DNA from: Pseudomonas sp.
GTDB lineage: Bacteria > Pseudomonadota > Gammaproteobacteria > Pseudomonadales > Pseudomonadaceae
Direction: 5' to 3'
DNA length: 32,390 bases
Assembly: GCA_016763285.1 (NCBI GenBank)
Contig: JAESUC010000012.1
Coordinates: 1-32,390, forward strand
Shown: one piece after another, positions 1 to 7,127 of the stretch
How the letters are laid out: every line of letters starts with the position of its first letter
Numbering within the stretch: the first letter of the stretch is position 1
Notes under the pieces: generated by a model
Told to the model about the DNA's origin: nothing
What the model saw: the letters and a program-made list of their open reading frames with translations, nothing else
The model's database searches: none
Translations under genes and position numbers: made by a program

Positions 1-180
1 ATGGGCAATGCGGCCCTTGAATGGCGTCGCTGCGGCAAAGGCTTCGTCCAGGTGCACCGGATTGGTATCCCCTGATACCGCTGCAAACAGGGTCAGGTCA
101 CGTTCGGTGACCAGATGGGTAATCGAAGCGGTATCGCCCAGATTCAGTTCGTCATAGGTACGGTTTTCAAGCTGTGACAT
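1..180 (-). CDS. phaJ: MaoC-like (R)-specific enoyl-CoA hydratase, PhaJ type (partial, N-terminal 60 residues)
   Basis: Reading the minus strand from the ATG at 180 gives an open frame to the window edge; the C-terminal part lies outside. The visible residues contain the MaoC/PhaJ hot-dog pattern: ERDLTLFAAVSGDTNPVHLD, then a run ending KGRIAH, which holds the catalytic Asp and His of the hydratase 2 motif (D-x4-H type). Enzymes of this family hydrate trans-2-enoyl-CoA to (R)-3-hydroxyacyl-CoA, linking beta-oxidation to polyhydroxyalkanoate precursors. From memory it is closest to P. aeruginosa PhaJ1. A GGAG lies about 8 bases before the ATG. The start overlaps the end of the upstream hydrolase gene by 14 bases, so the two are probably translationally coupled. 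The family is clear; the exact paralogue is less so because only the N-terminus is present. Confidence 0.85.
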   Translation of the reverse strand, partial: MSQLENRTYDELNLGDTASITHLVTERDLTLFAAVSGDTNPVHLDEAFAAATPFKGRIAH

Positions 181-1129
181 CGGCAGTCTCCGTTGCTTGG
201 GAAGAGGGCGCTGGCAGGCGCGCGGCTAGCCACTCGAGCAGGTCTGCGGTGACCTGCTGGCGATTGGTTTCGTTGAATATTTCGTGGCGCGCGGCATCAT
301 ACAATTGCAGGCTCACCGCTGTCAGCCCAGCGTTGGTCAGGCGTGTCTGCAGTCTGGTCAGCCCGTTGCCGGCGCTGACCGGATCGGCACTGCCGCCCAT
401 GATGTGTACCGGCAAGGTCGCCGGAATCTGCCCCAGTCGACGGCTATCGGCAATCTCCAGCAGGCCGCCAAACAGGTCATGCCAGAGCCGGGCTGTGCAG
501 TCGAAGCCACACAGGGGGTCGGCCATGTAGGCGTCGACCTGGGCTGGGTCGCGACTCAGCCAGTCGAATTCGGTCCGGGTCGGCTTGAAGGCGGAGTTGA
601 ACTGGCCAAAGGTCAACTTGCCAAGGGTCACCGCTGGCCTGTCCCAGCCGCGCAGGCGGCCCTCGATACTCGCCGCCAGGCGTCCCACTTTGCTGACGAC
701 AGGAGGGTGGGCATTGCTGCCGCTCAGCACCACGCCTGCCAGGCCGGTTGCGTGCTCGAGCAGATACCCCTGAACGATATAGGACCCCATGCTGTGGCCG
801 AGCAGGAACACCGGTATACCCGCAAAAACGGCCATCGCACGCTGGCGTAGCAGACCGATATCGCCGACTACCTTGTGCCATCCATCAAAGTCAGCAAATT
901 GTCCCGACCGGCCAGTCACGCTCTTGCCGTGACCGCGCTGGTCAAGGGCCATGACCGCGTAGCCGGCCTGGTTGAGTTGCTCGGCCAACCAGTCGTAGCG
1001 CCCCGCGTGCTCTGCCATGCCGTGGCTTATCAGGACCCAGGCCCGTGGTTCGCCGGCGTCCGGCAGCCACTGGTAGCAGAACAGCTTCTGTTGGTCTTCG
1101 GCATCCAGGTAGTCGGTCTGGCAGGGCAT
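167..1129 (-). CDS. Alpha/beta hydrolase, monoacylglycerol lipase / lysophospholipase-like (Hydrolase_4, serine aminopeptidase S33 family)
   Basis: A 320-residue protein. An oxyanion-type SHGMAEH lies near residue 35, the nucleophile elbow GHSMGS places Ser113, and the later GGSADPVS and ARHEIFNE segments supply the acid and base of a Ser-Asp-His triad. There is no signal peptide, so it is probably cytoplasmic. Relatives cleave monoacylglycerols or lysophospholipids and release fatty acid, which suits its place divergent from two acyl-CoA synthetase genes. An upstream extension to 1192 is possible, but ATG 1129 follows GGAG at a good distance and begins the conserved sequence. Its stop overlaps the phaJ start. 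Substrate is inferred from family only. Confidence 0.85.
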   Translation of the reverse strand: MPCQTDYLDAEDQQKLFCYQWLPDAGEPRAWVLISHGMAEHAGRYDWLAEQLNQAGYAVMALDQRGHGKSVTGRSGQFADFDGWHKVVGDIGLLRQRAMAVFAGIPVFLLGHSMGSYIVQGYLLEHATGLAGVVLSGSNAHPPVVSKVGRLAASIEGRLRGWDRPAVTLGKLTFGQFNSAFKPTRTEFDWLSRDPAQVDAYMADPLCGFDCTARLWHDLFGGLLEIADSRRLGQIPATLPVHIMGGSADPVSAGNGLTRLQTRLTNAGLTAVSLQLYDAARHEIFNETNRQQVTADLLEWLAARLPAPSSQATETADVTA

Positions 1130-1336
1130 TGTTGTTATTCTCCGTACGTGTATACCAAATGAAACGCAGCAGCGTTTTGTGTTTTCGTTCATTACTGGTA
1201 ATTTTGGGAGTTACGCACAGACGTGAGTCGAATGACAAGCCTGCCTTTCTGGCGCGGTGGTTCGACGGAATAAATAAACCGGTACGAGCATCGTTCTCGT
1301 ATCGAGAGACCAACACGGGGATAGAGGACAACAATA
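1130..1336. promoter_or_regulatory. Divergent regulatory region between hydrolase-phaJ and fadD2, with an inverted repeat
   Basis: This 207-base region must carry promoters for both directions. A perfect inverted repeat AAACGC-AGCA-GCGTTT lies at 1162-1177, about 33 bases before the hydrolase start. It resembles the AAAC...GTTT arms of PsrA-type fatty-acid regulator sites, but the spacing between AAAC and GTTT is 8 bases, longer than I recall for PsrA. I could not choose a confident -35/-10 pair for either direction. Confidence 0.4.
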
Positions 1337-3022
1337 ATGGAAGCATCGTTCTGGAATGACAAACGCCCGCCGGGCGTAGCCAACGATATCGACTCGAGTC
1401 AGTACAGTTCTATCATTGATGTATTTGAGCGTTCCTGCAAACAGTTCGCGGATCGTCCCGCCTTTACCAACATGGATACCACGATCACCTACGGTGATCT
1501 CGATAGACTGTCTGCCGATTTCGCAGGCTACCTGCAGACCCAGACCGATCTGAAGCCCGGCGACCGTATCGCCATCCAGATGCCCAACGTGTTGCAGTTT
1601 CCGGTGGCCGTGTTCGGCGCCATGCGCGCCGGGCTGGTTGTGGTCAACACCAACCCGCTGTACACCGCGCGCGAAATGCGTCACCAGTTCAAGGACTCCG
1701 GCGCCCGCGCCCTGATCTACATGAACCTGTTCGGCCATCTGGTCGAGGAAGTGGCGCCCGACACCGATCTGAAGTACCTGTTCGAGGCGCGCATGGGCGA
1801 CATGCTGCCCACGGTCAAGGGCTTTCTGGTCAATACCGTGGTCAAGAAAGTCAAGAAGATGGTGCCCGCCTACAACCTGCCGCAGGCCATCTCGTTCAAG
1901 GCTGCGCTGAAAGCCGGCAAGGGCAAGACGCCCAAGCCTGTCACCAAGACCCACGACGACGTCGCAGTACTGCAGTACACCGGTGGCACCACCGGCCCGT
2001 CAAAGGGCGCGATGCTGACCCACGGCAACATTGTCTCCAACATGCTGCAGGTGTACGCCAACCTGCAGCAGCGCGACGAGAACGGCGAGAAGATCATGGG
2101 CGAGGGGAGCGAAATCATCATCTGCCCGCTGCCGCTTTATCATATCTTTGCCTTCACCGCGAACTGCATGTGCATGATGCTGGCTGGCTACCAGAATGTC
2201 CTGATCACCAATCCACGGGATATCCCCGGCTTCGTCAAGGAACTGAAGAAGTGGAAGTTCTCCTCCATGATGGGCCTGAACACGCTGTTCGTGGCGCTGA
2301 TGGAGCATCCGGAGTTTGACCAGATCGATTTCTCCCACCTCAAGGGCACCACTTCCGGCGGTACCGCACTGGTCAAGGCCACTGCCGAGCGTTGGGAAAA
2401 GAAGACCAACAGCCGGATCGGCGAAGGCTATGGTCTGACCGAGTGTTCCCCGGTGGTCTGCTCCAGCCCCGGCGGCGGACTCGCGCGCCTGGGTACCGTA
2501 GGTCTGCCGGTTCCGGGTACGGCTCTGAAGGTGGTAGACGAGGAGGGCAACGAGCTACCGATCGGTGAGCGCGGTGAGCTGTGCGTCAAGGGTCCTCAGG
2601 TCATGAAGGGCTACTGGCAGCGGGAAGATTCCACCAAGGAAAGCTTCGATGCCGATGGCTGGCTAAAGACCGGCGACGTCGCAATCATTGATGAGGACGG
2701 CTTCGTGGCAATCGTCGATCGCATCAAGGACCTGATCATCGTATCCGGATTCAACGTGTATCCGAACGAAATCGAGGACGTGGTAGCGGCCCATCCCAAG
2801 GTGGCTAACGCAGCCGCCATCGGTGTACCCGACGAGAAGTCCGGTGAGGCAGTCAAGTTGTTCGTGGTGCCCAGCTCCCCCGATCTGACCATCGAGGAAC
2901 TCAAGGCCTATTGCCGCGCCAACTTCACCGGTTACAAAGTGCCCAAGCACTTCGAGATTCGCGAATCCCTGCCGATGACTCCGGTCGGCAAGATTCTGCG
3001 CCGGGAGCTGCGCGACGTCTGA
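1337..3022 (+). CDS. fadD2: Long-chain fatty-acid-CoA ligase, FadD2-like
   Basis: 561 residues, the normal length for FadD. It activates fatty acids to acyl-CoA using ATP through an acyl-adenylate, the entry step of beta-oxidation, at the inner face of the cytoplasmic membrane. The AMP-binding P-loop YTGGTTGPSKG begins at residue 214. The later adenylate-forming motifs are also present: YGLTECSP, GWLKTGDVAIIDEDGF, the FACS region SGFNVYPNEIEDVV and the C-terminal VGKILRREL with the catalytic Lys. The ATG at 1337 follows a GAGGA-containing leader. It is clearly paralogous to the next gene (shared blocks such as NTNPLYT.RE and GDRIAIQMPNVLQ). The order hydrolase, fadD2, fadD1 is as I recall it in P. 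aeruginosa; the FadD1/FadD2 assignment rests on that order. Confidence 0.93.
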   Translation: MEASFWNDKRPPGVANDIDSSQYSSIIDVFERSCKQFADRPAFTNMDTTITYGDLDRLSADFAGYLQTQTDLKPGDRIAIQMPNVLQFPVAVFGAMRAGLVVVNTNPLYTAREMRHQFKDSGARALIYMNLFGHLVEEVAPDTDLKYLFEARMGDMLPTVKGFLVNTVVKKVKKMVPAYNLPQAISFKAALKAGKGKTPKPVTKTHDDVAVLQYTGGTTGPSKGAMLTHGNIVSNMLQVYANLQQRDENGEKIMGEGSEIIICPLPLYHIFAFTANCMCMMLAGYQNVLITNPRDIPGFVKELKKWKFSSMMGLNTLFVALMEHPEFDQIDFSHLKGTTSGGTALVKATAERWEKKTNSRIGEGYGLTECSPVVCSSPGGGLARLGTVGLPVPGTALKVVDEEGNELPIGERGELCVKGPQVMKGYWQREDSTKESFDADGWLKTGDVAIIDEDGFVAIVDRIKDLIIVSGFNVYPNEIEDVVAAHPKVANAAAIGVPDEKSGEAVKLFVVPSSPDLTIEELKAYCRANFTGYKVPKHFEIRESLPMTPVGKILRRELRDV

Positions 3023-3074
3023 CCGCTCGCGTTGTACCAGAAGGCACCGCCCAACTCGAAAGCGGTGAACCAGA

Positions 3075-3100
3075 GCCGCCGGTAACCCCGGCGGCTTTTT
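3075..3100 (+). terminator. Intrinsic terminator after fadD2
   Basis: A perfect 8-base stem GCCGCCGG / CCGGCGGC with loop TAACC is followed by five T. It lies 53 bases after the fadD2 stop and implies that fadD1 is at least partly transcribed from its own promoter. Confidence 0.88.
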
Positions 3101-3294
3101 ATTTGCGGATCGATCTGTTGCATGATTTGCCCTTTGGGCACGCTTTTTCGATGCTGGTCTGGGCTGATAAAAACTGCTAGTCTTCGGCGGCTTTTCGACT
3201 AAAAAAGCCGTTTCAGTCACGAATAATATAACCGCGAAGGGTTCCCTTTGGGCCCGCTACGCCAATGACAAAATACGCTCAGGAGCAGGCATCC
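3101..3294 (+). promoter_or_regulatory. fadD1 leader and probable promoter region
   Basis: This 194-base interval separates the fadD2 terminator from the fadD1 start. It holds a TAATAT candidate -10 at 3224-3229 (no good -35 found), an 8-base-arm hairpin CGGCTTTT / AAAAGCCG at 3188-3210 followed by TTTC, and two copies of the 10-mer CCCTTTGGGC at 3130-3139 and 3244-3253. The hairpin could attenuate transcription or simply be a leftover terminator. Confidence 0.4.
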
Positions 3295-4983
3295 ATGCTT
3301 GAGAATTTCTGGAAAGACAAATATCCGGCTGGCATTCCCACCGAGATAAATCCGGATCAGTACCGCAACATCCTCGATGTTCTCAAACATTCATGCGAAC
3401 GCTTCACTGACAAGCCCGCGTTCAGCAATCTGGGCAAGACCATTACCTACGGTCAGCTGTACGAACTCTCCGGCCAGTTCGCCGCCTACCTGCAGAAGAC
3501 CAGCGGCTTGCAGCCCGGCGATCGGATCGCCATCCAGATGCCCAACGTCCTGCAGTATCCCATCGCTGTCTTTGGCGCAATGCGTGCCGGCTACGTGGTG
3601 GTTAATACCAACCCTCTGTATACCCCGCGGGAAATGGAGCACCAGTTCAACGACTCCGGCGCCAAGCTGTTGATCTGTCTGGCCAACATGGCGCATCTGG
3701 CTGAGCAGGTCGTGCCACGTACCGGGGTCAAGCAGGTCATCATCACCGAAGTCGGCGATATGCTGCCGCCGCTCAAGCGGCTGCTGGTCAATACCGTGGT
3801 CAAGCGGGTCAAGAAGATGGTGCCGGCCTACAACATCCCCGGCGCGGTGAGCTTCAACGACGCCCTGGCCAAGGGTCGCAAACTGACCTTCCAGGAAGCG
3901 AATCCGGCAGCCCAGGATATCGCCGTACTGCAATACACCGGCGGCACCACCGGGGTCGCCAAGGGTGCGATGCTGACGCACCACAACCTGGTCGCCAACA
4001 TGCTCCAGGCCAAGGCCATGATGGGCTCGACCATCAAGGATGGCGAAGAGACGATCATCTGTCCGCTGCCGCTCTACCACATCTATGCCTTCACCTTTCA
4101 CTGCATGGCCATGATGATCAGCGGAAACCACAATATCCTGATCACCAACCCGCGAGACATTCCTGCGTTCGTCAAGGAACTGTCCAAGGTACCGTTCTCC
4201 GGGTTCGTCGGACTCAATACGCTGTTCGTTGCCCTGTGCAATGACGAGGCCTTCCGCAATCTGGATTTCAGTCACTTCAAGGTGACGCTGTCCGGCGGCA
4301 TGGCGCTGCAACAGGCCACGGCCGAACGCTGGAAGAAGGTAACCGGCTGTGACGTATGCGAAGGCTATGGCATGACCGAAACCAGTCCGCTGGCCACGGT
4401 CAACCCGATCGCCAATATCCAGCTGGGGACCATCGGTATTCCGGTACCGTCGACCTTGTGCAAGATCATTGACGAGGAAGGCCAGGAAGTCGCCCTGGGC
4501 GAGCGCGGTGAACTCTGCGTCAAGGGTCCACAGGTCATGAAGGGCTACTGGCAGCGTCAGGAAGCCACCGACGAAATGCTCGATGCCGAAGGCTGGCTGA
4601 AAACCGGTGACATCGCCATCATTCAGGATGACGGCTACCTGCGCATCGTCGACCGCAAGAAGGACATGATTCTGGTTTCCGGCTTCAACGTGTATCCCAA
4701 CGAGCTGGAAGATGTCATGGCCGCCATACCGGGCGTGGCCCAGTGCGCCGCGATCGGCGTGCCGGACGAGAAATCCGGCGAGGCCATCAAGGTATTCCTG
4801 GTCAAGGCGCCTGGTGCCCAGTTGAGCGAGGATCAGGTCAAGGCGCAGATGCGTGACAGCCTGACCGCCTACAAGGTCCCCAAGTACGTCGAGTTCCGCG
4901 ATGCCCTGCCAACCACCAACGTGGGCAAGATTCTGCGTCGCGAACTGCGCGATGAGGAACTCAAGAAGGTTGCCAGCCAGTAA
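3295..4983 (+). CDS. fadD1: Long-chain fatty-acid-CoA ligase, FadD1-like
   Basis: 562 residues. Same family and reaction as the preceding gene, with P-loop YTGGTTGVAKG, YGMTETSPLA, GWLKTGDIAIIQDDGY, DRKKDMILVSGFNVYPNE and C-terminal VGKILRREL. The start is placed at the MLENFWKDKYPAG methionine, which matches the usual N-terminus and is preceded by AGGAGCAGG; an in-frame ATG ten codons upstream (3265) is less likely. Compared with its neighbour it carries the standard DRKKDMI where FadD2 has DRIKDLI. Two FadD enzymes with different chain-length or growth-condition preference are known in P. aeruginosa; which role each plays here cannot be read from sequence. Confidence 0.94.
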   Translation: MLENFWKDKYPAGIPTEINPDQYRNILDVLKHSCERFTDKPAFSNLGKTITYGQLYELSGQFAAYLQKTSGLQPGDRIAIQMPNVLQYPIAVFGAMRAGYVVVNTNPLYTPREMEHQFNDSGAKLLICLANMAHLAEQVVPRTGVKQVIITEVGDMLPPLKRLLVNTVVKRVKKMVPAYNIPGAVSFNDALAKGRKLTFQEANPAAQDIAVLQYTGGTTGVAKGAMLTHHNLVANMLQAKAMMGSTIKDGEETIICPLPLYHIYAFTFHCMAMMISGNHNILITNPRDIPAFVKELSKVPFSGFVGLNTLFVALCNDEAFRNLDFSHFKVTLSGGMALQQATAERWKKVTGCDVCEGYGMTETSPLATVNPIANIQLGTIGIPVPSTLCKIIDEEGQEVALGERGELCVKGPQVMKGYWQRQEATDEMLDAEGWLKTGDIAIIQDDGYLRIVDRKKDMILVSGFNVYPNELEDVMAAIPGVAQCAAIGVPDEKSGEAIKVFLVKAPGAQLSEDQVKAQMRDSLTAYKVPKYVEFRDALPTTNVGKILRRELRDEELKKVASQ

Positions 4984-5019
4984 GATCCGGTGTTTCGCGG
5001 CCCTTGGCCGCAATACACG

Positions 5020-5054
5020 GCCCTGCCGGAGCATTGCTCCGGCGGGGCTTTTTT
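5020..5054 (+). terminator. Intrinsic terminator after fadD1
   Basis: A long stem GCCC-t-GCCGGAGC / GCTCCGGC-g-GGGC with loop ATT, one internal mismatch and six trailing T. It closes the fadD unit before the chemosensory operon. Confidence 0.92.
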
Positions 5055-5198
5055 ATGGGTTGGTATGTCTGACGAAGTATTCTGGTAGTCCTTTCCTTAC
5101 CCCATGGTAGTCCCCAGGCTCGCTTCGATACAGCCTCCCGCTGATTGTTAATAATCCGCCCGGGAACAAAGATGCCCCCTTAGAAAAAGGGGGTCAAA
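5055..5198 (+). promoter_or_regulatory. Leader of the chemosensory operon with a hairpin over the ribosome-binding site
   Basis: A perfect 7-base hairpin, CCCCCTT (5175-5181), loop AGAAA, AAGGGGG (5187-5193), ends 5 bases before the GTG at 5199. The GGGGG that would act as Shine-Dalgarno sequence is the 3' arm, so translation of the first gene is probably weak or controlled. No FliA-type (sigma-28) or sigma-54 promoter was found; TAATAA near 5149 is a possible -10 with no convincing -35. Confidence 0.55.
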
Positions 5199-6374
5199 GT
5201 GACATCAAATCGGGCATTTCCACATCGTCAGATGACCATCATGGTTGCTGCTCCCGGGCTGGTCGGCGCCTTGGCTGTCGTGTATTTCACGCCCTCCCTT
5301 GGCGTTGGGCTGGCGCTTGGCCTTCTGCTTGTATTGCTTTGCGCTGCAGCCGCGGTGCGCGTGCGCAGCCTGCTCGGCCGGCATCTTGAATCGCTGGTGG
5401 GCTCTCGTGAATCGGAAAGGCTCGTCGGTGCTGCTGAATCATTCCTCCTGCTCGACAATCAGGTAGCGATGGGTACACAGCTGATGCCGATCTGGGTCAA
5501 GCACATAGAGACCGCGCGCTCGCACACCGAAAATGCGGTTACCGATCTAACGGGCTGTTTTGCCAATCTGGCCACCGAACTCGGCCGATCCACCGAAATG
5601 GCGTCCGAAGTGGCGGGCTCGATGGAAGGTGGCATGGGCGCAATTTTTGGTCAGGCTCGGGGCGATCTTCAAGCGGTAGTCGACAGCCTCAAGAGTGCGC
5701 TCAAGGACCGGGATGGATTGCTCAATCAGATCAATGGTCTGGACACCTTTGTCGGTGAGCTCGACAGCATGGCCAAGGACGTTGCGACGATCGCCGGTCA
5801 GACCAACCTGCTTGCGCTGAACGCCGCCATTGAGGCTGCCCGCGCCGGCCAGCACGGACGCGGTTTTGCTGTAGTGGCAGACGAGGTGCGCAAATTGTCG
5901 CGGCTATCGGCGGCCACCGGCGAACGCATTGGCACCAAGGTGCAATACATAGGTGAAGCGATCCAAGCGGCGGTTGCTGCTGCGCAGGCATCCCGTGGCC
6001 GCGACAGTGAAGCGGTGAGGACCTCCGAAGGGACCATCGATCGGGTTCTGGCAGATTTCCAGCAGATGGCAGAGCGATTGGTGGAGTCGGCTGAAAGTCT
6101 GCGTGGTACCAACCAGCGCATCCATGCAGAAGTCGAGTCCTCGCTGATCCAGCTCCAATTTCAGGACAGAACCAGTCAGATGCTCTGTCACGTACGCGAC
6201 AGCGTCGCTGATGTCGCGGAGAAAATGAGTGCCGGTGACACCGGCGCGTTGAGTGTGTCCACAGCGCTGGAGGAGATGGAGGCCACCTACGCCATGGCGG
6301 AAGAGCGCGAAGCCCATGTAGGCGGCAAGCAGAAGGCTGCACCAGCGGCCGCCGGTGAAATCACCTTCTTCTGA
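5199..6374 (+). CDS. Membrane-anchored receptor-like protein: MCP signalling domain with a CheZ-like FQDxTxQ motif, no ligand-binding domain
   Basis: 391 residues counted from GTG 5199 (the next ATG is 12 codons in and lacks a visible ribosome site). Two closely spaced hydrophobic segments (about residues 12-33 and 35-55) give a membrane hairpin with almost no periplasmic part and no HAMP. Residues 201-235 are the canonical chemoreceptor tip [20 protein letters not shown]..., so CheA/CheW binding is expected. Further on, QFQDRTSQ (Asp323, Gln327) lies in a predicted helix and matches the CheZ active-site pattern FQDLTGQ of E. coli, where Asp and Gln promote CheY-P hydrolysis. The protein then has an Ala/Gly/Lys linker and ends EITFF, recalling the CheY-docking tail of CheZ in layout. 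It lies directly before cheY. MCP-domain assignment is firm; phosphatase function is inference. Confidence 0.85.
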   Translation: MTSNRAFPHRQMTIMVAAPGLVGALAVVYFTPSLGVGLALGLLLVLLCAAAAVRVRSLLGRHLESLVGSRESERLVGAAESFLLLDNQVAMGTQLMPIWVKHIETARSHTENAVTDLTGCFANLATELGRSTEMASEVAGSMEGGMGAIFGQARGDLQAVVDSLKSALKDRDGLLNQINGLDTFVGELDSMAKDVATIAGQTNLLALNAAIEAARAGQHGRGFAVVADEVRKLSRLSAATGERIGTKVQYIGEAIQAAVAAAQASRGRDSEAVRTSEGTIDRVLADFQQMAERLVESAESLRGTNQRIHAEVESSLIQLQFQDRTSQMLCHVRDSVADVAEKMSAGDTGALSVSTALEEMEATYAMAEEREAHVGGKQKAAPAAAGEITFF

Positions 6375-6441
6375 CAGCAACCCAAACCAATCATCCGGCC
6401 CAGAGCCAGACAACGAACCACAGACAACGGACATAGTAGCC

Positions 6442-6810
6442 ATGGCCAAGAACATATTGATCGTCGACGACTCTGCCTCCATCCGGCAGGTGGTGTCACT
6501 CACCCTCAGAGGGGCGGGTTTCGAGGTTATCGAGGCCTGTGACGGACGCGATGCCCTGAACAAACTCAAGGGTCAGCGCGTGCACCTGATGATCTCGGAC
6601 GTGAACATGCCGAACATGGACGGGCTGAGCTTTCTACGCGAGGTGAAATCGCGCGCGGAATACAAGTTCACCCCCGTCATCATGCTGACAACCGAATCCG
6701 CCGAAGAAAAAAAGATGCAGGGCCAGGCGGCGGGCGCAAAGGCCTGGATGGTCAAACCATTCCAGCCGCAGCAGATGCTGGCAGCGGTCAACAAGCTGGT
6801 GGGGCCGTGA
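6442..6810 (+). CDS. cheY: CheY-like single-domain response regulator
   Basis: 122 residues, receiver domain only. The acidic pair is Asp9-Asp10, the phospho-acceptor Asp53 (ISDVNMPNMDG), the switch Thr82 (MLTTES) and the conserved Lys104 (VKPF). Trp101 stands where E. coli CheY has Tyr106. It should take phosphate from the CheA of this operon and carry the output, either to a motor or to another target. The start at the MAKNILIVDDS methionine is chosen because the upstream in-frame extension is hydrophilic and unlike the family. Its stop overlaps the GTG of the next gene (GTGA). A CheY so close to a CheZ-like protein suggests the two act together. Confidence 0.93.
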   Translation: MAKNILIVDDSASIRQVVSLTLRGAGFEVIEACDGRDALNKLKGQRVHLMISDVNMPNMDGLSFLREVKSRAEYKFTPVIMLTTESAEEKKMQGQAAGAKAWMVKPFQPQQMLAAVNKLVGP

Positions 6811-7127
6811 ACGCCAATTTGCGATTCGACCCTGATACCGGCTGCCTCACGTTTCAGGGCGAATTGACCATCTACCAGGCGAAGGAAGCTACAGACCTGC
6901 TGCGTGAGGCCTTTGGTACGGGAAAACTCAACTGCCTCGACCTTGCCGGTGTGACCGAGCTGGATACCGCCGGGCTGCAACTGTTGATGGTTGCGGCGGG
7001 TCTCGATAGCGCCAGTGGCAAGGCGATTGAAGTGCTCACCAGTAGTGAGGTTGTGCTGCAGGCGCTGGGCTTTGCCGGGGTGAAACTCGAATCTGGCGAA
7101 ACAGGCGACAGGGGGCTCAGCCAATGA
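6807..7127 (+). CDS. STAS-domain protein (anti-sigma-factor-antagonist type)
   Basis: 106 residues, a stand-alone STAS domain. The diagnostic stretch is VTELDTAGLQLLMVAA; Thr54 occupies the position phosphorylated in SpoIIAA/RsbV-like proteins (D-[ST]-x-G). The gene starts with GTG inside the cheY stop (GTGA) and ends in an ATGA overlap with cheA, so its product is made in step with both. STAS proteins bind partner kinases or phosphatases, or act as scaffolds; no serine kinase of the RsbW/SpoIIAB type is seen nearby. Its role in this chemosensory operon cannot be deduced, but its position between cheY and cheA argues for a role in signalling through CheA. Confidence 0.88.
   Translation: MNANLRFDPDTGCLTFQGELTIYQAKEATDLLREAFGTGKLNCLDLAGVTELDTAGLQLLMVAAGLDSASGKAIEVLTSSEVVLQALGFAGVKLESGETGDRGLSQ

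Noticed and set aside
1162-1177. Firm call of a PsrA operator
   Set aside because: The arms resemble PsrA sites but the spacing differs from what I recall, so it is reported only as an unassigned dyad.
3391-5034. 547-residue minus-strand ORF opposite fadD1
   Set aside because: Shadow of the fadD1 coding strand caused by codon bias; no recognisable domain, while the plus strand has a full acyl-CoA ligase.
5055-5198. Flagellar (FliA) promoter for the chemosensory operon
   Set aside because: No TCAAG/GCCGATA-like pair was found in the leader.
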